A stretch of DNA of 64,000 nucleotides. Origin: Rugamonas aquatica. Its GTDB lineage: Bacteria; Pseudomonadota; Gammaproteobacteria; Burkholderiales; Burkholderiaceae_D. The stretch lies in contig NZ_WHUG01000001.1 in NCBI RefSeq assembly GCF_009380215.1, positions 124,001-188,000 of the forward strand. The letters run 5' to 3'. Position numbers and translations under genes: made by a program. Below are positions 8,392 to 16,236 of the stretch, piece after piece (the stretch's first letter is position 1; the number at the start of each line of letters is the position of its first letter). The notes under the pieces were generated by a model. That model searched no databases, was not told where the DNA came from, and was given only the letters and a program-made list of their open reading frames with translations.

Positions 8392-9122
8392 GGCGAGCTC
8401 CCAGCATCCAGCGGCTCGGCCAGCTTGACTGCCGGATCCGCGCGCATGGCTTGCAGTGCGCGGTCGCGGTTGGCGGCGGGCACGGTGAGCAGGTAGGCGT
8501 CGGTCACGGTCGGGCCGTCGACCACGCGCGCGCCTTGGGCCTGCAGCACGCGGCGCAGGTCGCGCTCGCTGGTGTTGGGTTGGAACACCACCACCAGGTT
8601 GCCGCCGTTGCTGATTGCCGAACCCAGCACGCGGTAGGGCGCGGGATCGCTGTCCGGCCGCAGCAGCAGGGCGCCCAGGCCGATGATCGCCACCCATTGC
8701 GCGGCCACCGTCCAGCGCAGCCACGAAGGCTGGTTGGCCGCCGCTGCGCGCCACCACGATACGGGGCGGGGCGCGGAGGCTGCGGCCTGGACAGGCGTGG
8801 CGATGGCAGCCGCACCGGTGTGCGACGTGCCGCTAGCGTTTGGCGATGGAGCGTTCTGTTCCTGCGGCCCCAGTGCCGGCATCAGCTTCGCCAGGGCGCG
8901 TTCCATGTCCACGCCTGCGGGCAATGCGTCGCCCGCGCTGGCGGCCTCGGTCCGCATCTCGCGTTCCCATTCCAGATCCTGCCGGCACTGCGTGCAGGTC
9001 TGCAGATGCTCCTGCACCCGCTGCGCCTCGTCCGGCGCCAGTTGATCGTTGGCGAACCAGGGCAGCAGTTCCTGCACCGCCTGGTGGGCCGGGATATCCA
9101 TTCTGAAGATGCGCCCGTTCAT
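8388..9122 (-). CDS. Anti-sigma factor with propeptide-like periplasmic domain
   Basis: This is a 244-residue protein. The ATG at 9122 is chosen because it overlaps the sigma factor stop (ATGA). Residues 13-46 form a zinc-binding anti-sigma domain with H39-x3-C43-x2-C46. A single membrane segment follows at about 134-154 (WLRWTVAAQWVAIIGLGALLL). The periplasmic part, about 163-238, runs NLVVVFQPN, helix RDLRRVLQAQGARVVDG, AYLLTVP, helix RALQAMRADPAVKLAEPL. That beta-alpha-beta-beta-alpha-beta order resembles the inhibitor I9/subtilisin propeptide fold. It resembles the protease's own N-terminal domain in the closing pattern L/M-x-R-D/A-D-P-x-V-x-x-A-x-P. The anti-sigma role is well supported; the propeptide likeness is my reading of the sequence. 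Confidence 0.85.
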   Translation of the reverse strand: MNGRIFRMDIPAHQAVQELLPWFANDQLAPDEAQRVQEHLQTCTQCRQDLEWEREMRTEAASAGDALPAGVDMERALAKLMPALGPQEQNAPSPNASGTSHTGAAAIATPVQAAASAPRPVSWWRAAAANQPSWLRWTVAAQWVAIIGLGALLLRPDSDPAPYRVLGSAISNGGNLVVVFQPNTSERDLRRVLQAQGARVVDGPTVTDAYLLTVPAANRDRALQAMRADPAVKLAEPLDAGSSP

Positions 9123-9703
9123 CGGCTGCTCTCTCTTTCGTTCCACAACAAGTCTTTCAATCTGTGCCGCGCATGGAACATGCGGGTCTTCACCGTGTTC
9201 AGTGGACAGTCCACTACTTCGGCGATATCGCTGTAGGCCATGTCATGATAATAGGTCAGGACCATTACTGCGCGTTGCGCGGCGGGGAGCTGGTCCAGCG
9301 CCTCTGCCACGGTGTGCTGCAACTGCTGGCGGTTCATGGTTTGCTCCGGCTGGTTGCCGCTGTCGTCCTCGTACAGCGATGAATCCGATTCCACCGGATC
9401 GTCGCTGGCCTTCAATCCCTTCAGGGTCTTGCGATAGGCGATGGCGAAAATCCAGGTCGACACCTTGCAACTGCCATCGAAGGTGGCGGCCTTCTGCCAC
9501 ACCACCAGCATCGTATCGTTGACCACTTCCTCGATCAGCGCCGCATTGCGCGCCATCCGGCCGATGAAGCGCGACAGGCGCGAAAAGTACGTCCGGTACA
9601 GCGTTTCAAAGGCGAGCCGGTCCCCGGCCGCTATCCTGGCCAGCAGGCGCACCTCGTCCGATTCCGGGTTTGGGCCGCTGATCCGGCCCCGTTCTTGCTG
9701 CAT
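9119..9703 (-). CDS. ECF RNA polymerase sigma factor
   Basis: This 194-residue sigma-70 family factor has region 2 at about residues 28-95 (AFETLYRTYFSRLSRFIGRM, VVNDTMLVVWQKAATFDG, VSTWIFAIAYRKTLKGLK) and region 4 at about 135-185 (ALDQLPAAQRAVMVLTYYHDMAYSDIAEVVDCPLNTVKTRMFHARHRLKDLL, carrying the helix-turn-helix). An acidic linker (ESDSSLYEDDSG) joins them. It is first in a four-gene operon whose junctions all overlap by four bases, with its anti-sigma factor next. It probably drives its own operon, but I could not define its promoter motif. Confidence 0.93.
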   Translation of the reverse strand: MQQERGRISGPNPESDEVRLLARIAAGDRLAFETLYRTYFSRLSRFIGRMARNAALIEEVVNDTMLVVWQKAATFDGSCKVSTWIFAIAYRKTLKGLKASDDPVESDSSLYEDDSGNQPEQTMNRQQLQHTVAEALDQLPAAQRAVMVLTYYHDMAYSDIAEVVDCPLNTVKTRMFHARHRLKDLLWNERESSR

Positions 9704-10003
9704 CCGCCATCCTCCATTCCCCCGTTAATACCTTGCCGGACGAAAACGGTTCTACAAGTTGGGAAATTTTATCGTTCAATGCTACCACTGGGTGGGGAAG
9801 GGTGGATTTCCGAAAAGGGAGTCTAAGACGAGGTGACAATGCGTGCATATTCCACAGTGGAAAGCACGTAAGATGTGAATTTATAATCATTGTACGTTCG
9901 CACAACAACTGAAGGTCAAACATGGTGGGATTTGGCCGCCCTTCTGTGATCGGACATCTAAGATTCAATCCTCTTGAATCGATATAAGGAACTAGTTAGA
10001 CAC
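9704..10003. other. Intergenic region, base-composition boundary
   Basis: No gene is evident in this stretch. It separates the leftward sigma operon from the rightward nuclease-NACHT gene, so it should hold both promoters. Composition shifts from GC-rich on the left to clearly AT-rich from about 9860 onward. I found no tRNA remnant, integrase site or clear direct repeat here. Confidence 0.5.
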
Positions 10004-12382
10004 ATGAATTCAAAAAACATTGGTAATTCCTTCCGTGATCATGTCTTAAACTTGCTAAAAAGCAAGTTTTTAGATGCACATACCGAAGGAAAAGCTGCGT
10101 GGAAGAATGCAGACATAATTTTTTCTATGATGGAGCTCGGAAAACGCATAAAGGTTGCCGTTGAATGCAAGAATTACAATCGGGCTCTAAATACTACCGA
10201 CTTTTCTAAAATCCTTAGTGATTATCACGTTGCATTAGAGAATGGTGAAGTTAATTTGCTTCTCGTAATTTCAAATAAATCTATAGAGGCAACGTCACGC
10301 CAATTTATTGAAAAGGCCAGAACTTTACGCTTTATGACCATTGCCGATTTGGAGCGTTGGTTAGTTGGACTTCAACCATATGTAGAAGCGTTAGCTGATG
10401 AATTTATTTCAGATGAGATTCATCAATATTATGTGGAGGGTCGATTCGAGGGAGTGGAAGGTACTGCTTTTGAGAATGTTCAGGAGTGGATTTATTCTCC
10501 AATGATAGATGATACAGGGCTAGCAATTCTTGGAGGTTACGGGCTCGGGAAAAGCAGCTTGGCAAAACGCTTGGCCTCAGAGCAGGCTTCACGTTACTTA
10601 AATGACCCTGAGAACGAACGGTTGCCAATATTACTGCCGCTTGGACAAGTCGTTCATGAAACCGAGCTTGCAGGTTTATTTGGCAAGCATTTTACATCTC
10701 GCTACTCCCTGGAAAGCTATTCATATAAAGCATTGATGCATTTGAACTCTGCTGGGCGATTATTAATAATATTGGATGGGTTTGATGAAATGAAACATGC
10801 TATGACCGAGCATGATTTCCGATCAAACTTCAGAGAATTTAATAAGCTAAGAATACCTGGCTCTAAAGTTCTCTTGTTAGGGAGGCCAAATGCGTTCACA
10901 TCAGAGTCTAGTAAGTTGTTAATTCGTGGTCTTTCAAAAATAGGAGATCAATTTTTTCAAAACTCTGATTTTCCGGCATGGAAAGAAAGAAAGTTGTGTT
11001 TTTTTAACGTGACAGAGCAAGAAATTTTCCTCAACGGCTTTCTGAAATCGAAGAACACCGTAATGACTAATACGAGTGTCCGGCTCTCGCGCATTGCTGA
11101 AGTGATTCAAGATATCGATGATGAAATTTTGCAACGTCCGGTACAGACCAGAATTGTAGGCCTTTTGGCGGCTGATCCAAATTACACATTCAAGGGAACA
11201 AGCAGATTCCGTTTGTATCAAGATTTTGTTCGACAGGTTATTCAGCGAGATCAGGAAAAGAGAGCAAGAAGCTTTATCCCAGCTGAACATCGGCGTCTTT
11301 TTTTGTGTCGGTTAGCCTGGTGGTCTTGGACAAGGCCAGGTATCCAAGGTACTTTCATTAGAGAGGAAGTTCCCAATTATTTGTTAGATGGTCTTTCGGA
11401 TGGACAGGCTATTGATATTTTGGCAAAACGAACTGAGTATCTAGTTTCTTCTTTAACTGAAGAAAAGGATTCAAATTTCCTCTACTTTGCCCATCGCTCA
11501 TTTCATGAATTTTTAGTCTCATCATACATCACGGAATTTGATAATTTAAAATATGGTGATGTGATTGAATTGGGTTCTGCAATTAATGATGAGATCGCAG
11601 ATTTTCTTCTCGAGTCAAAGGAAGATCGGTATTTGATAGAGATCTATCGTGTTCTCTCAGAGAAGTCTGTCCTTTCACAAAATCCTAGAATTTCAAAATT
11701 ATTGTCATCATGCAATTATTTAATAAAGAATATCTCGGAAAAAACAAACGCGCAAATAACTCCGCTTGATGTTCTAATCATGCGAAATTCTGAATCAAAA
11801 CAAGAAAATACCGAAAATACTCGCAATTGGCTAGGGAAAATTATTGTATCAGGAAAAAATGCTTCAGCAGATTGTGCAGGACTACTGTTTTTTGAAATGC
11901 TATATTTGAATCCGGAAAATCAAGCAGAAATTGCAAGTGAGTTTTTAAGTAAATGTTGGCAAAGGGTTTTATCTGGATTAAATGAGGTCGATGAAGATGG
12001 AAATTCCCACACGGAAAACATGGGTGTGGCAGGAAATGGAATTCTATTCATAAGGCCAAGTAAATTAGGCCTTCTAGGAGGTGCTTTGCAAAAGCAAACC
12101 AGAAAAATAAAATTATTAAAGGATAATTTGGTTCTGATTAATGCAAGAGAAATATACGCCATTTTAAATAATGGTATAAAAAAATTAGGATATAGCGAGA
12201 TGGAGGAGCGCAAGGAAAAGAATTTAATCGAGCTAAGGTTAAGTTCGATAACGAATGGAATGAGCGAGATAAATAGAAAAAAACTCGAAGAGATTTATGC
12301 TGTTAAGGGAGATGAGTTTAAGCTGGAGCGAGGTAGGGAGCGTTCAAAGAAAAAACGTGATTTAAATGATGATGAGATATAG
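10004..12382 (+). CDS. Nuclease-NACHT NTPase (STAND), probable anti-phage defence protein
   Basis: This is a 792-residue protein. Residues 1-125 look like a PD-(D/E)xK restriction-type nuclease: D37 in KNADIIFSM, then E54-x-K56 in VAVECKNYN. Residues 170-310 form a NACHT NTPase: Walker A GGYGLGKSS (K183), Walker B LLIILDGFDEM (D258, D261, E262), and VLLLGRP (R294) like the NACHT sensor arginine. A helical region follows. The last 230 residues match nothing I know and end in a Lys/Arg-rich tail. Bacterial NACHT proteins are known anti-phage sensors; nuclease activation on infection is inferred. The ATG is preceded by AAGGA at a long 13-base spacing; a TTG at 9974 is an alternative start. The gene is strikingly AT-rich compared with both neighbours, a sign of horizontal transfer. 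Confidence 0.88.
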   Translation: MNSKNIGNSFRDHVLNLLKSKFLDAHTEGKAAWKNADIIFSMMELGKRIKVAVECKNYNRALNTTDFSKILSDYHVALENGEVNLLLVISNKSIEATSRQFIEKARTLRFMTIADLERWLVGLQPYVEALADEFISDEIHQYYVEGRFEGVEGTAFENVQEWIYSPMIDDTGLAILGGYGLGKSSLAKRLASEQASRYLNDPENERLPILLPLGQVVHETELAGLFGKHFTSRYSLESYSYKALMHLNSAGRLLIILDGFDEMKHAMTEHDFRSNFREFNKLRIPGSKVLLLGRPNAFTSESSKLLIRGLSKIGDQFFQNSDFPAWKERKLCFFNVTEQEIFLNGFLKSKNTVMTNTSVRLSRIAEVIQDIDDEILQRPVQTRIVGLLAADPNYTFKGTSRFRLYQDFVRQVIQRDQEKRARSFIPAEHRRLFLCRLAWWSWTRPGIQGTFIREEVPNYLLDGLSDGQAIDILAKRTEYLVSSLTEEKDSNFLYFAHRSFHEFLVSSYITEFDNLKYGDVIELGSAINDEIADFLLESKEDRYLIEIYRVLSEKSVLSQNPRISKLLSSCNYLIKNISEKTNAQITPLDVLIMRNSESKQENTENTRNWLGKIIVSGKNASADCAGLLFFEMLYLNPENQAEIASEFLSKCWQRVLSGLNEVDEDGNSHTENMGVAGNGILFIRPSKLGLLGGALQKQTRKIKLLKDNLVLINAREIYAILNNGIKKLGYSEMEERKEKNLIELRLSSITNGMSEINRKKLEEIYAVKGDEFKLERGRERSKKKRDLNDDEI

Positions 12383-12704
12383 TTTTGCTTTAGTGTTTCA
12401 TTTATTTTTAATGATGAATTAAAGCCAAGTCACTCACTAGTTTTCATTGAGAAGGGAAAGCAATCAACCACATGTCGAGTAAATGCTGGAAATTCGATGC
12501 AGCGCGGAAGTAATGTATTTTTTCTGCGCAAAGGTGGTCATACGCTTTATCTCCCGATTTCACTATGATGATTCTTGAAGCGTTCATAATTTAATTTCTA
12601 AATAACTACAATGAAGCTTATTGATAAAAATACCTTCGGGCAATGGGGCGAGAACAGCCCCACACCAAGTGCCCCCAACGGCGATCTCGGCTACCATATC
12701 GCCC
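12383..12704. other. AT-rich intergenic region downstream of the NACHT gene
   Basis: I see no convincing gene, hairpin terminator or repeat here. The stretch is AT-rich to about 12,610 and then returns to the GC-rich chromosomal pattern just before the sirtuin gene. It probably marks the right edge of the acquired segment and contains the sirtuin promoter. Confidence 0.45.
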
Positions 12705-13547
12705 ATGAACCCGAACCCGCAAGTTGAACAGTTAGCCGATTTCCTGCACCAGCACCGCCGCGTGCTGGTGCTGACCGGCGCAGGCCTGAGCACCGCCTCC
12801 GGCATTCCCGATTATCGCGACAAGGACGGCGTCCGCCGCGGCCGCACGCCCATCCAGGGACCGGACTTCCGCAAGTCCGAGGCCGTGCGACGCCGCTACT
12901 GGGCGCGCAGCATGGCTGGCTGGCCGACGCTGGCCCAGGCCGCCCCCAACGCCGGCCACCAGGCCTTGGCCGAACTGGAGACAGCCGGCCGCATCGATTC
13001 CGTCATCACCCAGAACGTCGACGGCCTGCACCAGCGCGCCGGCAGCCGCAATTTGATCGAGCTGCACGGCAACATCCACGGCGTGATCTGCCTGGGCTGC
13101 CGCACGCTGCACCGCCGCGCCGACATCCAGGCCTGGCTGGTCGAAGCCAACCCGGTGCTGGCCGCCAGCGCGGCAGCCGGCGTGGACAGCGTGGTGCCCG
13201 AAGCCCGCCCCGACGGCGATGCCGAAGTCGAGCTGGATGCCTTGCAGGACTTCCACATGCCATCCTGCGACGCCTGCGGCGGCACCTTGCAGCCGGACGT
13301 GATCTTCTTCGGCGATAACATCCCGCCGCCGCGCACGGCCGCCGCGCTGCAAATGATGGAGCAGGCCGATGCGCTGCTGGTGGTGGGATCGTCGCTGATG
13401 GTGTTTTCCGGCTACCGCTTCTGCAAGCTGGCGGCCGAGACGGGCAAGCCGATCGCGGCCATCAACCTGGGCAAGACCCGGGCGGACGATCTGATCGGCT
13501 TGAAAGTGGAAGCGACGGCCAGCGAGGTGCTGCCGCGCCTGTTGTAG
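12705..13547 (+). CDS. NAD-dependent protein deacylase, sirtuin (SIR2) family
   Basis: This 280-residue sirtuin has the NAD-binding motif GAGLSTASGIPDYRD (about residues 26-40) and TQNVDGLHQRAG with a following catalytic HG (LIELHGNIHG). There is a four-cysteine zinc site (CLGC, then CDAC) and the late motifs VGSSLMVFSGYRF and AINLG. It removes acetyl or other acyl groups from lysines using NAD. An insertion of about 50 residues lies between the two Cys pairs. The start is the ATG of MNPNPQVEQL; in-frame codons upstream lack sirtuin similarity. GC content and codon use are chromosomal, so I read it as a housekeeping deacylase rather than part of the NACHT system. Confidence 0.9.
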   Translation: MNPNPQVEQLADFLHQHRRVLVLTGAGLSTASGIPDYRDKDGVRRGRTPIQGPDFRKSEAVRRRYWARSMAGWPTLAQAAPNAGHQALAELETAGRIDSVITQNVDGLHQRAGSRNLIELHGNIHGVICLGCRTLHRRADIQAWLVEANPVLAASAAAGVDSVVPEARPDGDAEVELDALQDFHMPSCDACGGTLQPDVIFFGDNIPPPRTAAALQMMEQADALLVVGSSLMVFSGYRFCKLAAETGKPIAAINLGKTRADDLIGLKVEATASEVLPRLL

Positions 13548-13548
13548 A

Positions 13549-14118
13549 TCAGTTCCGCTGCAGCATGGAGCGGACGATGGCTTCCTTGGCCAGCACATAA
13601 TCCTGGCCGGCCAGCACGAAGTTGGTGTTCGGCTGGATCACCTTGATGTTGATGAACACCATGTCGCTGGTCTCCGCATACGAGCCGACCACGATGGCTT
13701 GCGCATTGTGGGCGGTGGCCACTTCGCCGATCTCACGCGTGAGCATCAGCTCGCCCTGGTTGCGCTTCAGGTAGACGCTGTTGCGCAGCTTCATTTCCAG
13801 CATGCTCAGGCCGCCTTGCGCCAGGCGCGTGGACAGCTGCTCGGACACCAGCCGGCCCAGCGTCGTGGTCTGCTCCAGCGCATCGATGTTGACGATGGTG
13901 GCCATGATCAGCGGCTTGTCGGCCATCAGCTTGCCGCTGAGCTGGTGCATCAGCGAATCGGCGGCCTTGTAGTTGGCGTCGATGAACTGGTTGGAGGAGA
14001 TGGTCGAATAATTGCCTTCGTCCTTGGTCGGCGTCGAGGAGCACGCGCCCAGCAACAACAGCGGCAGCGCCAGCAGGGCCGCGCGGGCCAGCGGCTTGGT
14101 CAAAACTTGGATCGGCAT
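13549..14118 (-). CDS. FlgO-family outer-membrane lipoprotein
   Basis: This 189-residue protein has a lipoprotein signal (ALLALPLLLLGAC, lipidated Cys at about 25). The body fits the FlgO family: FIDANYKAADSLMHQL, a central IVNIDALEQTTTLGRLVSEQLSTRL and AQAIVVGSYAETSDMVFINIKVIQ. In Vibrio, FlgO is an outer-membrane protein tied to flagellar function, but many homologues lie outside flagellar loci, as here. The start is set by a TAATG junction with the upstream lipoprotein gene (one-base overlap). It converges on the sirtuin gene with a single base between the stops. Confidence 0.8.
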   Translation of the reverse strand: MPIQVLTKPLARAALLALPLLLLGACSSTPTKDEGNYSTISSNQFIDANYKAADSLMHQLSGKLMADKPLIMATIVNIDALEQTTTLGRLVSEQLSTRLAQGGLSMLEMKLRNSVYLKRNQGELMLTREIGEVATAHNAQAIVVGSYAETSDMVFINIKVIQPNTNFVLAGQDYVLAKEAIVRSMLQRN

Positions 14119-14813
14119 TACATGTCTCCGCGAACTTTGAAGATACGGGTCTGTGCGGGGTCTACCGGCTCGGGGTCGATGATGCCGTACAGGACGCGGT
14201 CGCTGTCGGCCACATAGTAGGCCGAGGTGGTGCGCGCGACGTAGCGGAACTGGTCGGACACCGAGACGGTGACGATGATTTCGGTCTTGGGCGTGGCGCC
14301 GGGGGCGAACTGGGCGTTGAACCAGGCGTAGGAATCCCAGGCGCCGGCGCCCACCGCCACGCCAGCCAGCACCGGCGCTTCGATCTCGCTCAGCACCCAC
14401 ACGCCGGTGGCCAGCGCGGCGCTTTCGCCGTGGTAGCGGTATTGCGGACGGTTGGCGTTGAAGGTGACGGCTTGCACGTCCATGTCGATCTTGAGCGAGC
14501 CGGCCGGCGAGCGCGACACCACGTAGCCGTCGTTGACCAGCGAGGTGGTCAGCTGGGTGGTCAGCGCGCGCTGGAAGGCGCTCGGCTCTTTCGGTTCATT
14601 GAGGAAGACCGGGCGTGGCGGGCCCTTCTTGAGCTGGGCCACGATGTTCTTTTCGATATTGTCGGAGATGACGCCCCAGTGGTAAGCGGCTTGCAGCTTG
14701 GCCTGCTTGGTGGTGGGGAAGTTCGTCGCCAGCGGCGTCGGCGTGTAGTGCGACGCACAACCTGCGAGCAATATTCCGGCTGCCACAGCCGTTGCAGTTT
14801 TCAGCGCCATCAT
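14118..14813 (-). CDS. Predicted lipoprotein coupled to FlgO-family gene
   Basis: This is a 231-residue protein with a lipoprotein signal, TAVAAGILLAGCASHYTPTPL (lipobox LAGC). The body has TTKQAKLQAAYHWGVISDNIEKNIVAQL, a region with VWVLSEIEAPVLAGVAVGAGAWDSYAWF and a beta-rich end (TEIIVTVSVSDQFRYVARTTSAYYVADSDRVLY). I do not recognise a named family. It is coupled to the FlgO-type gene by TAATG, so the two probably form an outer-membrane pair. The gene begins ATGATG; the second ATG (14810) has the better spacing to GAGG, so the protein may be one residue shorter. Confidence 0.7.
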   Translation of the reverse strand: MMALKTATAVAAGILLAGCASHYTPTPLATNFPTTKQAKLQAAYHWGVISDNIEKNIVAQLKKGPPRPVFLNEPKEPSAFQRALTTQLTTSLVNDGYVVSRSPAGSLKIDMDVQAVTFNANRPQYRYHGESAALATGVWVLSEIEAPVLAGVAVGAGAWDSYAWFNAQFAPGATPKTEIIVTVSVSDQFRYVARTTSAYYVADSDRVLYGIIDPEPVDPAQTRIFKVRGDM

Positions 14814-14943
14814 TGCCTCGTCGTCAAAAGTCTAGTCCGGTTCGCGGCCGTTGCCCGCAGCGCAGGCACAGACGGCGAATGTAAAATCATGCTGCTCCCA
14901 GTTTAGCATGGTAGTTTCTAATTAGAAACTCATTGGACGATAA

Positions 14944-14968
14944 AAAACCCGGTACGGGACCGGGTTTT
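14944..14968 (-). terminator. Intrinsic terminator of smpB
   Basis: AAAACCCGGT, a five-base loop, then ACCGGGTTTT: a perfect 10-bp stem. On the minus strand it follows smpB and ends in a run of T. Confidence 0.85.
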
Positions 14969-15000
14969 GTACAGGGCGCGCAACAGAGCGGGCGGGTTTT

Positions 15001-15450
15001 TCAGCGGCGATTGGTCTTCATGGCGGCGGCCACTTCGCGCTTGCCGTCGCGGTCTTTCTCGGTGGCACGCTTGTCGTGCATTTTCTTACCCTTGGCGAGG
15101 CCGATTTCACATTTGACGCGGCCGCCCTTGTAATGCAGGTTCAGCGGCACCAGCGTGTAGCCGGAACGCTCGACCTTGCCGATCAGCTTGTCCATCTCCT
15201 TGCGGTGCAGCAGCAGCTTGCGGGTGCGGATGGCTTCCGGGGAAATGTGGGTGGAAGCGGTCTGCAGGGCGCTGATGTGGGCGCCGAACAGGTACAGCTC
15301 GTCGCCCTTGATGGTGACGTAGGCTTCCTTGATCTGCACGCGGGCGTCGCGGATGGCTTTGACTTCCCAGCCTTCAAGAACGATACCGGCTTCGTAGCGG
15401 TCTTCAATGAAGTAGTCAAAAAAGGCTTTTTTGTTATCGGCTATGGTCAT
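15001..15450 (-). CDS. smpB: SsrA-binding protein SmpB
   Basis: This 149-residue protein has the standard SmpB sequence: [37 protein letters not shown], a tmRNA-binding patch near [43 protein letters not shown] and a basic C-terminal tail. It carries tmRNA to stalled ribosomes for trans-translation. It is divergent from ratA, the arrangement common in proteobacteria. Confidence 0.97.
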   Translation of the reverse strand: MTIADNKKAFFDYFIEDRYEAGIVLEGWEVKAIRDARVQIKEAYVTIKGDELYLFGAHISALQTASTHISPEAIRTRKLLLHRKEMDKLIGKVERSGYTLVPLNLHYKGGRVKCEIGLAKGKKMHDKRATEKDRDGKREVAAAMKTNRR

Positions 15451-15525
15451 GGGATGCTATCGGTTAAACTACTGCTTCGCGCACAGAAACGCGAATAATT
15501 CAACATCATAGCAAATGGTTCGACT

Positions 15526-15960
15526 ATGGCAGTAGTGCACAAATCAGTTTTCCTCGGATATAGCGCCCAACAGATGTTCGATCTGGTCGCGGCGATCGAG
15601 GACTATCCCCAGTTTCTGCCGTGGTGCGGTGGTGTGGAAATACGCGAACGGGACGGCAATGCGGTCACGGCCAGCGTCGGCATCAACTACCACGGCGTGC
15701 GGCAGAGCTTCACCACCTGCAATCAAAACACGCCGTCGACCGAGATCAGGATGAAGCTGGTGGACGGTCCTTTCAAGTGCCTGGACGGCGTGTGGACCTT
15801 CAAGGCGCTGCGCGAGGACGCCTGCAAGATCGAGCTGGACCTGCACTACGAGTTCTCCAGCGCCTTGCTGGCGCAGCTGGTGGGGCCGGTGTTCGGCATG
15901 ATCGCCAACAGCATGGTCGATTCCTTCTGCAAACGGGCGGAAACGGTGTATGGCAGCTGA
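15526..15960 (+). CDS. ratA: RatA/COQ10-like START-fold protein
   Basis: This 144-residue protein begins AVVHKSVFLGYSAQQMFDLVAAIEDYPQFLPWCGG and later has CKIELDLHYEFSSALLAQLVGPVFG and VDSFCKRAETVYG, the pattern of RatA and the ubiquinone-binding COQ10 family. In E. coli, RatA was described as a toxin that blocks 70S ribosome assembly; the wider family binds ubiquinone, so the cellular role is debated. It lies next to divergent smpB and overlaps the RnfH-family gene by 11 bases, the usual order. Confidence 0.92.
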   Translation: MAVVHKSVFLGYSAQQMFDLVAAIEDYPQFLPWCGGVEIRERDGNAVTASVGINYHGVRQSFTTCNQNTPSTEIRMKLVDGPFKCLDGVWTFKALREDACKIELDLHYEFSSALLAQLVGPVFGMIANSMVDSFCKRAETVYGS

Positions 15961-16234
15961 AACCTTCAACATCGAAGTCTGCTACGCCAGCGACGCGGTG
16001 CAGTTCCTGCGCGCCTTGCAGGTGCCGGCCGGCACCACCATCGAGCAGGCCATCGCCATCAGCGGCGTGCTGCAGGAGGCGCCGGAAGTCGACCTGGCGA
16101 CGATGCAGGTCGGCATCTACGCGAAGAAGAAGACGCTGGACACCGTGCTGCGCGAACACGACCGCGTCGAAATCTACCGGTCGCTGATCGCCGACCCGAA
16201 AAACGCCAGGCGCCGGCGCAAATCGGCGGACTGA
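15950..16234 (+). CDS. rnfH: RnfH-family ubiquitin-like protein
   Basis: This 94-residue beta-grasp protein (TFNIEVCYASDAVQFLRALQVPAGTTIEQAI, then VGIYAKKKTLDTVLREHDRVEIYRSLIADPKNARRRRKS) matches RnfH/RatB. The ending, YRSLIADPK followed by basic residues, is characteristic. Function is uncertain; the gene is nearly always found beside ratA. It overlaps ratA by 11 bases. Confidence 0.9.
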   Translation: MAAETFNIEVCYASDAVQFLRALQVPAGTTIEQAIAISGVLQEAPEVDLATMQVGIYAKKKTLDTVLREHDRVEIYRSLIADPKNARRRRKSAD

Positions 16235-16236
16235 GG

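Noticed and set aside
9974..10003. TTG start giving ten extra residues on the NACHT protein
   Set aside because: No ribosome site precedes it, whereas ATG 10004 has AAGGA upstream, though at long spacing. It cannot be fully excluded.
12705..13547. Sirtuin as part of a defence system with the NACHT gene
   Set aside because: SIR2 domains do occur in defence, but this protein has the full class of deacylase motifs, a zinc site and chromosomal GC-rich codon use, and is separated by a 322-base gap.
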